Source: Blastomussa wellsi (taxonomy: Eukaryota; Cnidaria; Anthozoa; Scleractinia; Plerogyridae). Taken from it: 64,000 bases of DNA. Positions within the stretch are counted from its first letter, which is position 1. Each line of letters starts with the position of its first letter. A program made the position numbers and the translations under genes. Below are positions 51,196-60,948 of this stretch, in pieces. The notes beneath the pieces are model-generated. The model ran no database searches. It had not been told where the DNA came from and was given only the letters and a program-made list of their open reading frames with translations. The stretch lies in NCBI GenBank assembly GCA_947652115.1, contig OX393570.1:14015227-14079226 (forward strand), written 5' to 3'.

Positions 51196-54100
51196 TTACA
51201 ACTCGCAAAGTAGCTCGGCCATCTCCACGTCGTGCTCGTCCAAGTCGTGCTTGTAGCCGTACGGGTAGGACGTGAAGGTTTCAAAGTCGACCACCCTCTT
51301 GTCGAAGACTAGACCGTACTGTTTGGTTCGTGGGGATACCTTTAGGCGTTTCGTGGCAGGATCCCGTGTGAAAAAGTGGGGGTTGGTCACCTCCACGTCT
51401 CTGCGAACTCCTTGGGGATCCGTGAGTTCCTCCAGCAGGTTCCTCTTGAGTATCTCGTAGTTGAGTTGCGCGGAACCACGTACGGATTTCAGGGAGAACC
51501 CTCGCACCTTGCAGCAGACTTGACCCTGGTCGGACACGAAGCCGTAGTTTTTGGGGCCACCCGACACAAACTCTGTGATGTAGTCGTCGGGTCGTCTGTG
51601 ATCTTCGAGTTCGTCGGTCATGTCTCCCAGGTAGTCGCCCAAGGGAATGTCTACAAGACCCGGTTTCCACTTGTACACCACAGAGTCCGTGTCGAAGTAG
51701 ATGACTTGGGTGGTGAGTTTCTCTAGGTAGGAATAGAGTTTTAAACGCGCCCAGCAGGTGGTGAAGGCGGCTACGAAGACGTTTGTCTTCCCGTTGTCGA
51801 CCTGGTTGGAAGCCATGTTGGTGTACAGTACTTCCAACACTTCGTCGTTGCAGATGCGGATCTGGCGGATGTTCCACAAAGGGTTGGAGACAGCTTCTAA
51901 GAGTGCGGCAGGTGTGGAGATGGCAACGGTGGTGGGTTTGTCTAGGTTTTCTCCGAATTTGCCCCAGAACGAGTTCAGCATGAGTTTGGCGGTGGCTTTT
52001 CGGCCGGGGTTCTTGGTGATGAGGGACGGGGCCAACGAGATACCCTCGTGCTCCTTGTAGTCGGCGACGTACTCTTGCTGTTGTTGAGGGGTGCTGACAC
52101 CACGAGGATATCCCGCCGATTCTTGTTTTGCCTTTAACCACGTGTTCACATAATTGGCGAAGAGCCCCGTCTTGCGCTGTTCCGCTGGAAAATGCCACAC
52201 CTCGTGGATGGTGACGATGGTGTACCCCATCTCTACAGCCTTGATGAGCTCGGGCGTACACCACGTACCTGTGAGCATGCGTTCTTCGTCCGTGTGAGAG
52301 CAAACGCCTGAACGGTCCGCGAACGGTTTGGGCATTTCCTTCTCTACGCAGGAATGGCAGAGGGGAAAGACCAGCTTTCCACCGCAACGGTACGGCAACA
52401 CGGGATGGAAGAGCTCGTACGGCGGGAGCACGGTGACTTTGGCCATGCCGAAGTAGCTCGCTATGTTCTGGTCTTCCGGGTAAGTGGTGATGGTAGGATG
52501 ACCCACAGGATACTCGGCGTACTTGTTGACCCAAGGGTAGAGCGACGTCACATCCACGTACTTGATGCGTTCCCCTTGGGTCTTGTCCACACACGAGTAA
52601 AGGCTGACGGCATTGGTGCGTCCACCGAAGAACGCGTCCCGTGGTTGGAGGGGTTCTTCCACTTGGATGGTGGATAGGAAGGTTTGTAGGACCGCGTCCG
52701 TCTTCACCATCTTATCCCACTCGCATTCCCATACGATGACTAGATTGTAACGTTCGTTTGACAGATTGTTCTCTTTAACCTTGGTGGCCTCGCGCAGTTC
52801 GTCAAAGGTGCGATCGCTCACGTTGCTTTGTTGATGACGACTCGGAAAACAAGTGAGACACCCGTGCCACAAACACCCGTTAAATTCGTACACCGTGTTG
52901 GTGAGAGCGTCAAAGCCATCGACCAAGTATGAACGGGCCTGAGTGAACAACCGTGGGCGTGTCGTATGCGGTCCCCTTGGTGTTGGCAGGACGGAGAAGC
53001 ATTCACTCGCAATCTGTGCTCTTGCCACACCAACCATTTGAGAGCCTTGATGGATTGGTTGTAGGTCGCACCGTGCCAACCGTTGGGAGGTTCTACCGCG
53101 ACGGCGTTGTTGGGAAGCTGTTTCTTTCTCCAGTAACGATTGCAGGCGGAGGCGATGGTGATACATTTTTCCATCGGATTGAACTCGGCCTTCTCTTCGA
53201 ACTCTCCCTTAAACTTTTGGCAGCCTGCCTTGAGTAGTTTTACGTCCGAGACGCAGTACGCTTCCATCTCCGTTTTTAGGACGAAGTGGTAGTTGTTGGC
53301 GACCTTGTCGGCATACCACGTCTCGAACGCAGCTTTGACTTTGGCAGACATGCCTTCTGGGTCGTAGGTGTCGGCGGGTGGCATCGGTCCTTCGTAATCT
53401 TGATGGTCGGCGGTGTTGAAGAGATGAGGGAAGAAACCCTTACACTGTTCGGTGATGCCGAAGGTGTCGGGAAAGGCTGACAGCGGGAACGGCAGGAAGC
53501 AGAGGGAGTCCACGAACTTGATGTCACCCGTGGAGAGGGAGAGCACTTTGGTCCCGATGTTGATCTGGTTTTCCACGGTACGATGGGTGTCGTACAAGTA
53601 CTTCAACACGAACATACCATCGTACCCTTTGAAATTATGGAAGACGCGGATGACTTTGCGCGTGTCTCCGTATTCGTCAATCGTCAACCCGTCCAGGTAT
53701 TCCATCAAGTCCGCGGTGCATGATGGACCGTAGAAGGAGAGGGTGTCTTCTTCGTCTTCGGGCTCTGCACACACGAGGATGGGTGTCTGAACACCGTCGG
53801 TGTCGGTCACGGCTTCATAGTCCGCGTACACGAAGAGGGGTCGCGGTTTTTCGACCCACGCTTGACCGTCCTCGTCCATCTCCACGATCGCGCGCGTACC
53901 CACTTCAACCAGAGGTACCTTCATCAATTTGGGCTCGTCCTCCTCAGGGTCCAAGGGTTGGATGTAGCATTTGTGGGAGGCCAGCTCCACCTTTTTTTCG
54001 CAGAAACGGCACTTGTCCCACCCGCACTTGTGTTTGTATCGCTTTCTGCTTTTCTTTTCTTTGGAGGCAGCGTCGTAGGTCTTGCAACAGGAAAGACACT

Positions 54101-55443
54101 TTTTCTTGGTTGCGCACAAGGAACGGAGTGTCTTGGTTTCTTTCAGATGAGAAGAGAAGCAGCTCTGTCCAAAGAAACGACGATGGCATAGGTCGCAGGC
54201 AAGAGAGGGTTGTGGGAACGTACCGGGTGCAAGAGCAGCTTTGGCCGAGGTAAAGTCTGGGCACTTGGTCTTCTCGCACGAACGGCACCATTTGCCTTTG
54301 CAGGGATGATGGTCGATGTCGTCCACGTTGTAGCCTCGATCGCAGTCGTGGCAGTAATACGAGCGCGACAGGAACCCACCGTATGAGGTGCACCCGTGGT
54401 AATGCGCGTCGACCTTGAGGAGGAGAATCTGTTTGGGGGCAGGTGGTCCCGCGTAGACGATGCAGTGGGGTTTGTCCACGGACATGACCTTGATCTGGTA
54501 TCCAGGAAGAACCGCTTAAAACTTTTGGAGTTCGGTAATACCGCAAGGGCCTTCGGGTACACCGGCCAGCCCGTGTAAGTCTTTAGCCAGACGGGTCTGG
54601 ATGGGATAACCTCTTTTCAAGTTCTCGTAGTTTGAACTACGAGGCCCCTCGTCTGCACGGGCACGCATGGTGACGATGGCTCTGGCACAACACAACTCGT
54701 CTTCGTTTTTTGACCACGACGACAGACTGTTTTCGCGCCAACAATTTTTCCACCGCCTCGCGCCCGGGACGGTACTTTTTACCATGACCACTGCCTCTAC
54801 CAGGGGTACGGATGAAGGTGGTCTCCACGGTGAAAGAGTCATCCGCTTCAAACTGTTGGTTGGAGTTGAGTTTGGCCGCGAGGGAATGGAGATACATGTC
54901 CAATCGATCACTGCCATCCTCGAACTCCTCCACGGTGAAAGATGTGGACTGGAACGCGTGCGTGAAAGCGTTTGACTGCAGTGTGAAGTGCAGAGTGGAA
55001 TGGGGCTGCAAGGTGGAGTCGGAGTCGATCTGGTTACGAATGGTTCGTCGTAGGGCTTCGGTCACTTCTCGGCCCAAGTCGTCGCGAGGTGTCGGGTCCC
55101 TGTTTTGGCGGAGCGTAGCCTGGAACCGTTGGCGGTCGAGGACTTGGCGCCAGTTCCTGCGCGGTCCCACGGGACGTAGCTGAAAATCCAGCAATGGCGG
55201 ACCGGCACCCACTTGTTTTTGTTGTTCATCGTTCAACATGGCGGCGAGCGAAGGATCGTGAACCCATTCGTCGTCGTCTTCAGATAAAGATCTTTTTCTT
55301 TCGTTCCTAAAGGAACGGGCCGAAGCCAAAGGAGGGTCGTTCCTAAAGGAACGGGCCGAAGCCGGAACAGAACTAGAACGCGAAGGTCGCCCAACCTTTT
55401 GACGGGAAGGACTCAATGATCTGGAATGTGGTCTGGAAGACAT
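51196..55443 (-). pseudogene. Protein-primed DNA polymerase B of Polinton-2, several lesions
   Basis: From the ATG at 55441-55443 (MSSRPHSRSLSPSRQK), a Ser/Arg-rich head with two SARSFRN copies leads into the Polinton pPolB N-terminal region (FQLRPVGPRRNWRQVL, FTVEEFEDGSDRLDMYLHSL). The frame changes near 54715 in a T run (KNEDELCCARAIVTMRAR). An in-frame TAA lies at 54516-54518, and a further frame change near 53020. A zinc-rich segment (CHDCDRGYN, CRSCEKTKC, CDLCHRRFFGQSC, CLSCCKTY, CRFCEKK; about 53990-54380) precedes the exonuclease (FVYADYEAV, FHNFKGYDGMF, AYCVSDVKLL). Polymerase motif A is VDVTSLYPW (about 52545), B LMLNSFWGKF (about 51965) and C YFDTDSVVY (about 51690). All catalytic motifs are present, but the three lesions disable it. 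Confidence 0.88.
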
Positions 55444-55478
55444 CGCGAGATCTGAGGTTTTTTGAATTACGCGCCCTT

Positions 55479-55524
55479 CGTTCGCGCCTCTTATACTTTT
55501 CGAACGGATCGAAAGGCACCAATC
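55479..55524 (-). promoter_or_regulatory. Polymerase B promoter, left half of an inverted duplicated promoter
   Basis: Read on the minus strand: GATTGGTGCC, TTTCGATCCG, then AAAAGTATAAGAGGCG as TATA box and flank, and GAACG. The 46-bp block is nearly identical to the plus-strand block at 55642-55687. The TATA box is about 45 bp upstream of the polymerase ATG. GATTGG is an inverted CCAAT box. Confidence 0.75.
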
Positions 55525-55555
55525 ACAACGAGGATCGAAAGGCACCAATCGGTGC
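55507..55555. promoter_or_regulatory. Tandem GATCGAAAGGCACCAATC boxes
   Basis: The 18-bp box occurs at 55507-55524 and again at 55533-55550. The second is extended by GGTGC to form the near-palindrome GCACCAATCGGTGC. A diverged inverted copy lies at 55642-55659. These look like binding sites shared by both promoters. Confidence 0.6.
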
Positions 55556-55641
55556 TTGTCTCGATTGTTTGACTACAAATACCCCCTACCCCCCACCCCC
55601 CACCCCTCATTCCATGTCTAACCTTGTCTGACCTTGTCACC

Positions 55642-55687
55642 GATTGGTGCATTTCGATCCGACCAAAAAGTATAAAAGGCGTGAACG
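55642..55687 (+). promoter_or_regulatory. Zinc-ribbon gene promoter, right half of the inverted duplicated promoter
   Basis: GATTGGTGCA, TTTCGATCCG and AAAAAGTATAAAAGGCG then GAACG. The TATA box (TATAAAAG, 55671-55678) is about 75 bp upstream of the ATG at 55752. The block matches the minus-strand polymerase promoter over 46 bp with about six differences. Confidence 0.8.
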
Positions 55688-55751
55688 TGGGCAAATTCAA
55701 ACTTGTCCGCTCGTCGAGTCGATCGTAGTCTGTGTGTATTTCTGCCTTTAA

Positions 55752-56380
55752 ATGGAAAATCAAAAGACCTCCGGTAAAGAAATAACTGGAAAGAGAAGCA
55801 ACTTAACACCAGAGCAGAGGGAAGCGTTGTTTTTTCGGTACTATTTATTCATTCTCCCTGACGAGCTGTTGGAAATGATCCGACGATACGTCGTAAGTTT
55901 TTATCGTTGTTGTTGTTGTTTACCGTTTTGGTTTGCTTTTAATCCTCGTGTTTTGTTGTTGTTACAGTATGCTCAAAAGATCAGAGAGAAGAACGAGATT
56001 GGATGGCAGAAGATCAATGCGATGGTTAATTACTTGAATCCGGAACCCAAGAGGGATTCACTTGGAACGTACGTTTGTAAATTTCATACTCATGTATTAG
56101 ATCATGCATTTGAACTATTAGGACACCACATATGCACAAATTGACTTTTTTTTTCTCCCCCCACGTGGGATACACTCTCAGGTTCTGTAGACAAGTGTTT
56201 ATTTTTTTTTCCCCGTTGATTTTTTTCAGAACCAGCCGTATAATCGACATACTTTTTATCCGTTGGTCTGACATGTTGCTTTGTCAAGAGTGTGACCGCG
56301 AGTACGATTATCGCCGTTGCGATGAAAGTGTGCGTTGTTGTTATTACTGCCCTGGATGTCTTAAACTTTTTTTACCTTGA
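55752..56380 (+). CDS. Spliced early-type gene: helical head plus zinc-ribbon tail A
   Basis: Exon 1 is 55752-55892 (47 codons, from MENQKTSGKEITGKRSNL). An intron 55893-55967 starts GTAAGT and ends GTTACAG. Exon 2 is 55968-56068 (YAQKIREKNEIGWQKINAMV), whose donor GTACGT leaves phase 2. Exon 3 is 56230-56380 after TTTTTTTCAG, giving a tail with LCQECDREYDYRRCDES and CCYYCPGC, a four-Cys zinc ribbon. The spliced length is 393 bases including the stop, divisible by three, so the model is in phase. A second acceptor (CTCTCAG, about 56180) is also in frame. The head is helical and charged. The function is unknown; DNA or RNA binding is possible. Four further acceptors downstream fit the same donor. 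The exon model is inference from splice signals and phase. Confidence 0.6.
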
Positions 56381-56391
56381 TTTTTTTTCAG

Positions 56392-56521
56392 AATGTGTCG
56401 ATCTAATGTTTTCGCTTACGGCTTGATGTTCTGGTGTCCAAACTGCGAATATTATAGTGTTTTCATGAACTTTCTTGGCGAGATTTTTTATTGTTGTGGT
56501 TGTAACGCGAACGTCATTTGA
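56392..56521 (+). CDS. Alternative terminal exon B1: zinc ribbon
   Basis: After a TTTTTTTTCAG acceptor ending at 56391 the exon reads MCRSNVFAYGLMFWCPNCEY, then FMNFLGEIFYCCGCN, and a TGA at 56519-56521. Two CxxC pairs (CPNC and CCGC) form a ribbon. The phase (one base, then ATG) matches the phase-2 donor at 56069, and the ATG could also start independently. A diverged poly(A) signal (AAATAGA) follows the stop. The unit is duplicated at 56755. Confidence 0.6.
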
Positions 56522-56553
56522 GATGTAAATAGAGTGTGTTTCTTTTTTCCTAG

Positions 56554-56626
56554 GTTGTCTTGCGGTTGCCCTAGACCTGTACGACATTTACTGTACTTGT
56601 TCGATCGAATCCCGTTTTGAATTTAG
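56554..56626 (+). CDS. Possible alternative terminal exon C1, short
   Basis: After TTTTTTCCTAG (acceptor ending 56553) the phase-2 frame reads LSCGCPRPVRHLLYLFDRIP and stops at TGA. Only one Cys pair remains. Its position mirrors C2 at 56917, exactly 363 bp further on, so it is probably the eroded copy of the same exon. Confidence 0.35.
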
Positions 56627-56754
56627 ACCATCTTTTTTTTTGCTGTATACATAGATTGAGATGTAAATAAAGTGTTGTCTTGCTGTTGCTCGACCCACTT
56701 TTTATACTATCTTCAAAAAATAAATAAAAAGAGTGTTATTGTACTTTTTTTCAG

Positions 56755-56884
56755 AATGCGTCGATCTAATGTTTTCATGTATGGGTTGATGTTCTGGTGT
56801 CCAAACTGTGAATATGATACTGTTTTCATGAACTTTCTTGGCGAGAGTTTTTATTGTGGTGATTATAACACGAACGTCATTTGA
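56755..56884 (+). CDS. Alternative terminal exon B2: zinc ribbon
   Basis: The acceptor TTTTTTTCAG ends at 56754. The frame reads MRRSNVFMYGLMFWCPNCEY, then FMNFLGESFYCGDYN, with TGA at 56882-56884. It is a close copy of B1, but the second Cys pair is damaged (CGDY instead of CCGC). A canonical AATAAAG signal follows within 10 bp of the stop. In phase with the donor at 56069. Confidence 0.55.
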
Positions 56885-56916
56885 GATGTGAATAAAGTGT
56901 TTTTTATTTTTCCTAG

Positions 56917-57091
56917 GTTTTACGTCACTACACATTACCCATTGCGATTTCGATTTCGGTTATTTTGTAAAGATTGTAAACGTTACAAGATTTGTGTGTA
57001 TCCCACTAGTATGCATCCCACTTGTTTGTATCGCACTTGGATGTATTGTTTGATCTGTGAAAGAGAAATCGACATTAAAGCTTTTTTGTAA
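56917..57091 (+). CDS. Alternative terminal exon C2: Cys-rich tail
   Basis: After TTTTTCCTAG (acceptor ending 56916) the phase-2 frame reads FYVTTHYPLRFRFRLFCKDC, KRYKICVYPT, HPTCLYRTWMYCLICE and ends EIDIKAFL. CKDC and CLIC form two Cys pairs. It is the longest tail. A partial tandem duplication of its end (CCCACTTGGATGTATTG, AAAGCTTTTTT) follows at 57136-57200. Confidence 0.5.
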
Positions 57092-57427
57092 AATGATTTA
57101 TGTCTAAGATTACTTTAGTCGATTGTTTATTTTGTATCCCACTTGGATGTATTGAACTGTGAAAGAGAAAAAGACATTAAAGCTTTTTTTGTAAAAAAAA
57201 TTTACCCAGGTATTGCAGACTCGATTGGGATGTGCTCCTACCCTTTGGTGCCCAAGAGAACAGGAAAAACAGACTTCGCGCCGTAATACCCCCTTGCCAT
57301 TGCCAACTGTTTGAGATGACTTTTAGAATCGACTTGTGGTGCGCGTGGTACGCGTGGAAAATCTTGCACTGTTGTGAAACCCTGTAAATTGTTTTGAAAT
57401 GCTTTTAATGCAATAAAAGAACAAAGG
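57092..57427. other. Spacer with partial duplication and AATAAA
   Basis: Contains the duplicated end of exon C2 and non-coding sequence. An AATAAAAG signal at 57411-57418 could end plus-strand transcripts. Confidence 0.45.
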
Positions 57428-57718
57428 TTATTTACAAGTGTGTGTCTTCATCCATAACCAAAACGCGTGACATTCTACCATGCTACAATGGGCCCTAGTA
57501 CAATTAAAATGAAAACCGCAATCGGGTAAGGGTTCTACAATCGTTTCTAACACTCGTTCGAATTTCGGACAACTGTAGTCTTCTAAATTTAAACTGGGAA
57601 TGTTCAGTTCGTTTAACAAGTCTCTTTCCACGTGACCACCCTTGTAAGCCACCACGTCACACCCGCGAAACCTGTGACGCGAGTAAAGTTCCAACAGTGG
57701 CGCAACACTCCATTTCAA
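57428..57718 (-). CDS. Cys/His-rich conserved-looking small protein
   Basis: 96 codons from the ATG at 57716-57718. The order VVAYKGGHVERDLLNELNIP, NLEDYSCPKFERVL, CGFHFN, CTRAHCSMVECHAFWLW recalls the C-terminal part of a nuclease-like family seen in animal mobile elements (YKGG..E..LL.ELNIP.LNLE...CPK then a CH..HC..E motif). I cannot name it with certainty. The start is 2 bp from the divergent plus-strand ATG at 57721, so the two genes are back to back. Metal binding by the Cys/His cluster is likely. Confidence 0.5.
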   Translation of the reverse strand: MKWSVAPLLELYSRHRFRGCDVVAYKGGHVERDLLNELNIPSLNLEDYSCPKFERVLETIVEPLPDCGFHFNCTRAHCSMVECHAFWLWMKTHTCK

Positions 57719-57720
57719 TC

Positions 57721-58583
57721 ATGAATGTGGAAGAAGTGAAAGCAGAGGTGACAAAGACACTCAAAAAGTTACAGACCAAGACGGGGCAAAAAGCCTTCGA
57801 CTTTGAAGTGCGTGTCGTGCCTTACGAGTGCGACACCTTTGAAAAGTTTAAAGTATGGTTTTCGACACCAGACGCTTCTACACCAACAACACCAAAGTCG
57901 AAGGACTCGTGAACGATCCGGACCTTTACGCCCAAATGGCCACCTTCTCCACACTGGACGACGTGAAACCGGACGACCACACGACCGCCTTCTTGTTCGA
58001 CATTTGTCACATCCCGTTCAGCGAGTACGAACTGACCGAGGAACGCTTACATCTCCATAACCCAGACTGGTTCGACAAACATTGGGCGTTCGTCAAAGGG
58101 ATGTACGACGTGTACTTGTTCCAGCACAGGTGGTTCGAGTATCATCACGCGCAAAACAAATTCGTGATCTGCGACAAGCCTGATTTGGAAGGTGACGCCG
58201 TCATCGTCACCGGCGACGAGGTCGCTCTGTCGTTCTCTGCCGTGCACGCCCTGGAATCTCTGTTCAGTTGTTTGACTACGGCACGCGATCTGATCGAGGA
58301 CGATATAGTGAACCCCTTCGATCTGAAGGTGGAGGACACCTACGATTACAAACGACTGTGCGACAGACTCGTCCGACTGTTGTACGCGGAAAGAGAGACG
58401 AGCGAATTCTGGTTCGCCAAGACCAGGACCCTGGTGCGCGACTACGGATGCGACATTTGCAGAGAAGAATGGGACGCTTTAGAAGCCAGTGAAATGAACT
58501 TGTACGATAAGGAATTAAGAGAATTTAGATCGTCTTGTAACGACGTAGGGTGTTGCTACGTCAAGGGTGCCTTTTTTTTGTGA
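57721..58583 (+). pseudogene. Unrecognised acidic protein, two overlapping frames
   Basis: The ATG at 57721 opens a 63-codon frame (MNVEEVKAEVTKTLKKLQTK, FEVRVVPYECDTFEKFKV). A second frame opens at 57855 (MVFDTRRFYTNNTKVEGLVN) and runs to TGA at 58581-58583, giving 242 codons rich in Trp, Phe, Asp and Glu (NPDWFDKHWAFVKGMYDVYL). Both are open across 57855-57912, so it is either one gene with a frameshift there or two overlapping genes. CDIC and CCYVK occur near the end. AATAAA overlaps the stop (58583-58588), suggesting transcript termination. No family recognised. Confidence 0.5.
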
Positions 58584-58623
58584 ATAAAAGTTCATTGTTT
58601 ACCCTGTTGTCTTCATTCGAGTC

Positions 58624-58905
58624 ATGAATAGCGAAGCGTACTGGTGTTGGGTGAAAGACGTGTGTCTACGCGTCTATCTCAAATACGGACAAGGGATCAC
58701 GGTTCCCTTAGATCCCGTCCACGATCCCTTGCATGTTTTCGACGAGGCCGACGTACAAAACAAACCCTTTCGTTTCGCCGTCTACATAATGTGGTTGAGG
58801 TACCAACCCCACGCATTCGATTGGTTCAATTGTCTGTTGACGCAACGCGACGACCTGGTACGGGATTGCACGGTACGACTGACCTCCATTCTGGCGACCA
58901 CATGA
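58624..58905 (+). CDS. Small unrecognised protein upstream of integrase
   Basis: 93 codons: MNSEAYWCWVKDVCLRVYLK, VHDPLHVFDEADVQNKPFRF, YIMWLRYQPHAFDWFNCLLT. Aromatic-rich, with no membrane segment. Its stop TGA overlaps the integrase ATG (ATGA at 58902-58905), so the two are probably read from one transcript. It resembles the preceding gene only in its Trp/Phe/Asp richness. Function unknown. Confidence 0.55.
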   Translation: MNSEAYWCWVKDVCLRVYLKYGQGITVPLDPVHDPLHVFDEADVQNKPFRFAVYIMWLRYQPHAFDWFNCLLTQRDDLVRDCTVRLTSILATT

Positions 58906-59954
58906 AACGAGCATTGCAGAACTACGTCGATCCTTCCAAACCGGGTAGTTTGGGAGGCGTGCATCGGTTTGCCAGAGCCCACCGACTCGACCCGACTAAA
59001 GTCAGGAAACTCTTGGAAACGGAACTCGCGTACACGTTACACAAACCCAGAAGGAGACGTTACCCCACCTTACCCGTGTTGGTGTTCGGCATGGACGAGC
59101 AATGGGTGGCCGACCTGATCGAGGTGCAAAACATCGCGAGAGAAAACAAAGGGTACAGGTACCTGCTGACGGTCGTGGACGCTCTTTCCAAGTACGCGTG
59201 GGTAGAACCAGTCAAAAACAAGACGGGGAAAGCCGTGACGGAAGCCTTCGCCAAGATCTTGAAGCGAGCCAAAGGTAGAAAACCGATCAATTTACAGACG
59301 GACGACGGTAAAGAATTTTACAACAAGACCTTTGCAGAGTTCGCGAAACGTCGAGGCATCCATCTTTTTTCCACGGCCGGAGACACCAAAGCCAGCATCG
59401 TCGAGAGGTTCAACCGCACCCTGAAGGAACGCATGTACAGGTACTTCACTGCCGCGAACACGACGAATTACACCAAAGTGCTGCCCGCCTTGGTGAAAGG
59501 GTACAACGTCTCGTTTCACCGAAGCATCGGCATGGCACCCGCCAAAGTGAACTCGGCCAACCAAGAAGCCGTGTGGAACGTGTTGTACGCCAAGAAGAAA
59601 AAAAGAAGACGTCACGGCAGCGAATTCAAAGTGGGCGACAAGGTACGTCTCAACACGAAATTTCGTCCTTTTCAGAAAGGTTACTTGCCCGGATGGACGG
59701 AGGAAGTGTTCGTGGTACGCCGAGTGAAGCTGGGACCACGTCTTACCACTTACGAGTTGGACGAATACGACGGCACTCCTCTGAAAGGCACGTTTTACAA
59801 GCAGGATTTGCAAAAAGTGTCGGTGGGAGACGACGACCTGTTCAGGGTGGAAAAGATTCTGAAACGAAAAGGTACAAAAGTCCTGGTGCGTTGGAAAGGA
59901 TGGCCAATCAAATACGATAGCTGGATCGACAAGAAAGCTCTGGTGACACGATGA
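58902..59954 (+). CDS. Polinton-2 integrase with chromodomain
   Basis: 350 codons from ATG 58902, chosen because it overlaps the preceding stop and precedes an integrase-type N-terminal region (VHRFARAHRLDPTKVRKLLE). Asp71 in WVADLIEV, Asp134 in LQTDDGKEFYN and Glu169 in ASIVERFNRTLK give a DDE triad. GLU169 lies 35 residues after Asp134, the usual spacing. An SH3-like barrel (FKVGDKVRLNTKFRPFQKG) and a chromodomain (VEKILKRKGTKVLVRWKGWP) follow. The gene is intact, unlike most of its neighbours. Its stop overlaps the next ATG (59951-59954). Integrates the element; the domain arrangement matches Polinton-1's integrase at low identity. Confidence 0.92.
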   Translation: MKRALQNYVDPSKPGSLGGVHRFARAHRLDPTKVRKLLETELAYTLHKPRRRRYPTLPVLVFGMDEQWVADLIEVQNIARENKGYRYLLTVVDALSKYAWVEPVKNKTGKAVTEAFAKILKRAKGRKPINLQTDDGKEFYNKTFAEFAKRRGIHLFSTAGDTKASIVERFNRTLKERMYRYFTAANTTNYTKVLPALVKGYNVSFHRSIGMAPAKVNSANQEAVWNVLYAKKKKRRRHGSEFKVGDKVRLNTKFRPFQKGYLPGWTEEVFVVRRVKLGPRLTTYELDEYDGTPLKGTFYKQDLQKVSVGDDDLFRVEKILKRKGTKVLVRWKGWPIKYDSWIDKKALVTR

Positions 59955-60948
59955 AAGACTTTTACGTCAAGTTGACGAGCGGTTCGAATCGGTTCGAATT
60001 TCCGGACAACCGAGCCAACCGTTTCAAGAACAGACTCCCGTACCTGATGCAGTTCAAGGAACCCGGTTGGAAAGTGGGCATGACGGACATTCACGTGCCC
60101 AAAGCGCCCCGTCGAGTGGACTTGAAAGATCCCTTCTTGTTCCGTTTCGAGTGGCACTTGAAGTACGGCGACGGAACTTACGCTGGTGCGGACGACACGA
60201 CGTTGGAGATCACGCGTGACGTTCTGGAACGGTTGCACCCCAACATCGCTAGCGGTACCCAACTCCTACAAGCCGTGAGACGTCTCTACTACAAGACGTT
60301 GCAAGACGTGGACGTGGTGGACGCCGACCTGAGACGAGACGATGGAGAGAAATTGTACACCCGACTCGTGTTTGACCAAGATGAATTCGTCTTGGACAAC
60401 CGCGACACATTCACGGGGGACGCCCAGCGTTACCCGGCCGTGTTCGTGGGATTTCGATTGGCCCGAGACATGGGATGGATCGAGGTGACGGGTCCGCCCG
60501 ATGCTCCCGTCTACGTCCTGGGTGACAATTTACGCAAAGACTTTCCCGACGACACCGTGCCCGGTGCCACCGACATCGTGGAAGGCAACGACGAATTTTA
60601 CAAAGTGGACAACGATGCCCTCCAATTGAGCTGTTTCTGCAATTGGGTGTTTTCGTACCTGGACGAAAGTTACGAAAGAGCCTTCGGGTCCAATCGACGC
60701 CAACTGTTCGTACACTCCAGCGTGGTGGAAAGCATCCCCGTGGGCGTACGCATGACGAATCTCTTGGGGACATTCCGTACTAATTGGACTGACGCGGCTA
60801 CGAGATGCAACACGTTCGATATATGCCCGTACGCGGAGAACTCTTGGACATTATCGAGATCGTCGTGAAGGAGGAGGACGACGACACCGACGTTCACTTC
60901 GAACCCGGGAACACCGTGGTGACGTTACATTTCAAGTATGCCTGGTGA
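59951..60948 (+). pseudogene. Penton paralogue A (single jelly-roll minor capsid)
   Basis: It begins MKDFYVKLTSGSNRFEFPDN, LPYLMQFKEPGWKVGMTDIH, the hallmark start of Polinton minor capsid proteins (FYL.LPS.....PDN...F...LP....GWKVG). LQLSCFCNWVFSYLDESYER and RQLFVHSSVVESIPVGVRMT follow. Near 60800 the frame changes. The correct C-terminus (VRYMPVRGELLDIIEIVVKE, ending HFKYAW at 60948) is in another frame. It is a close relative of the next gene. The last bases overlap the start of paralogue B (ATG 60938). Confidence 0.75.

Noticed and set aside
51281..52594. 437-codon minus-strand frame rich in Arg, His and Pro
   Set aside because: It is an alternate frame of the GC-rich polymerase B gene, whose motifs A, B and C are in the other frame.
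58644..58901. N-terminal extension of the integrase frame
   Set aside because: It overlaps the 93-codon gene at 58624-58905. The ATG at 58902 with an ATGA overlap and an integrase-like N-terminus is the better start.
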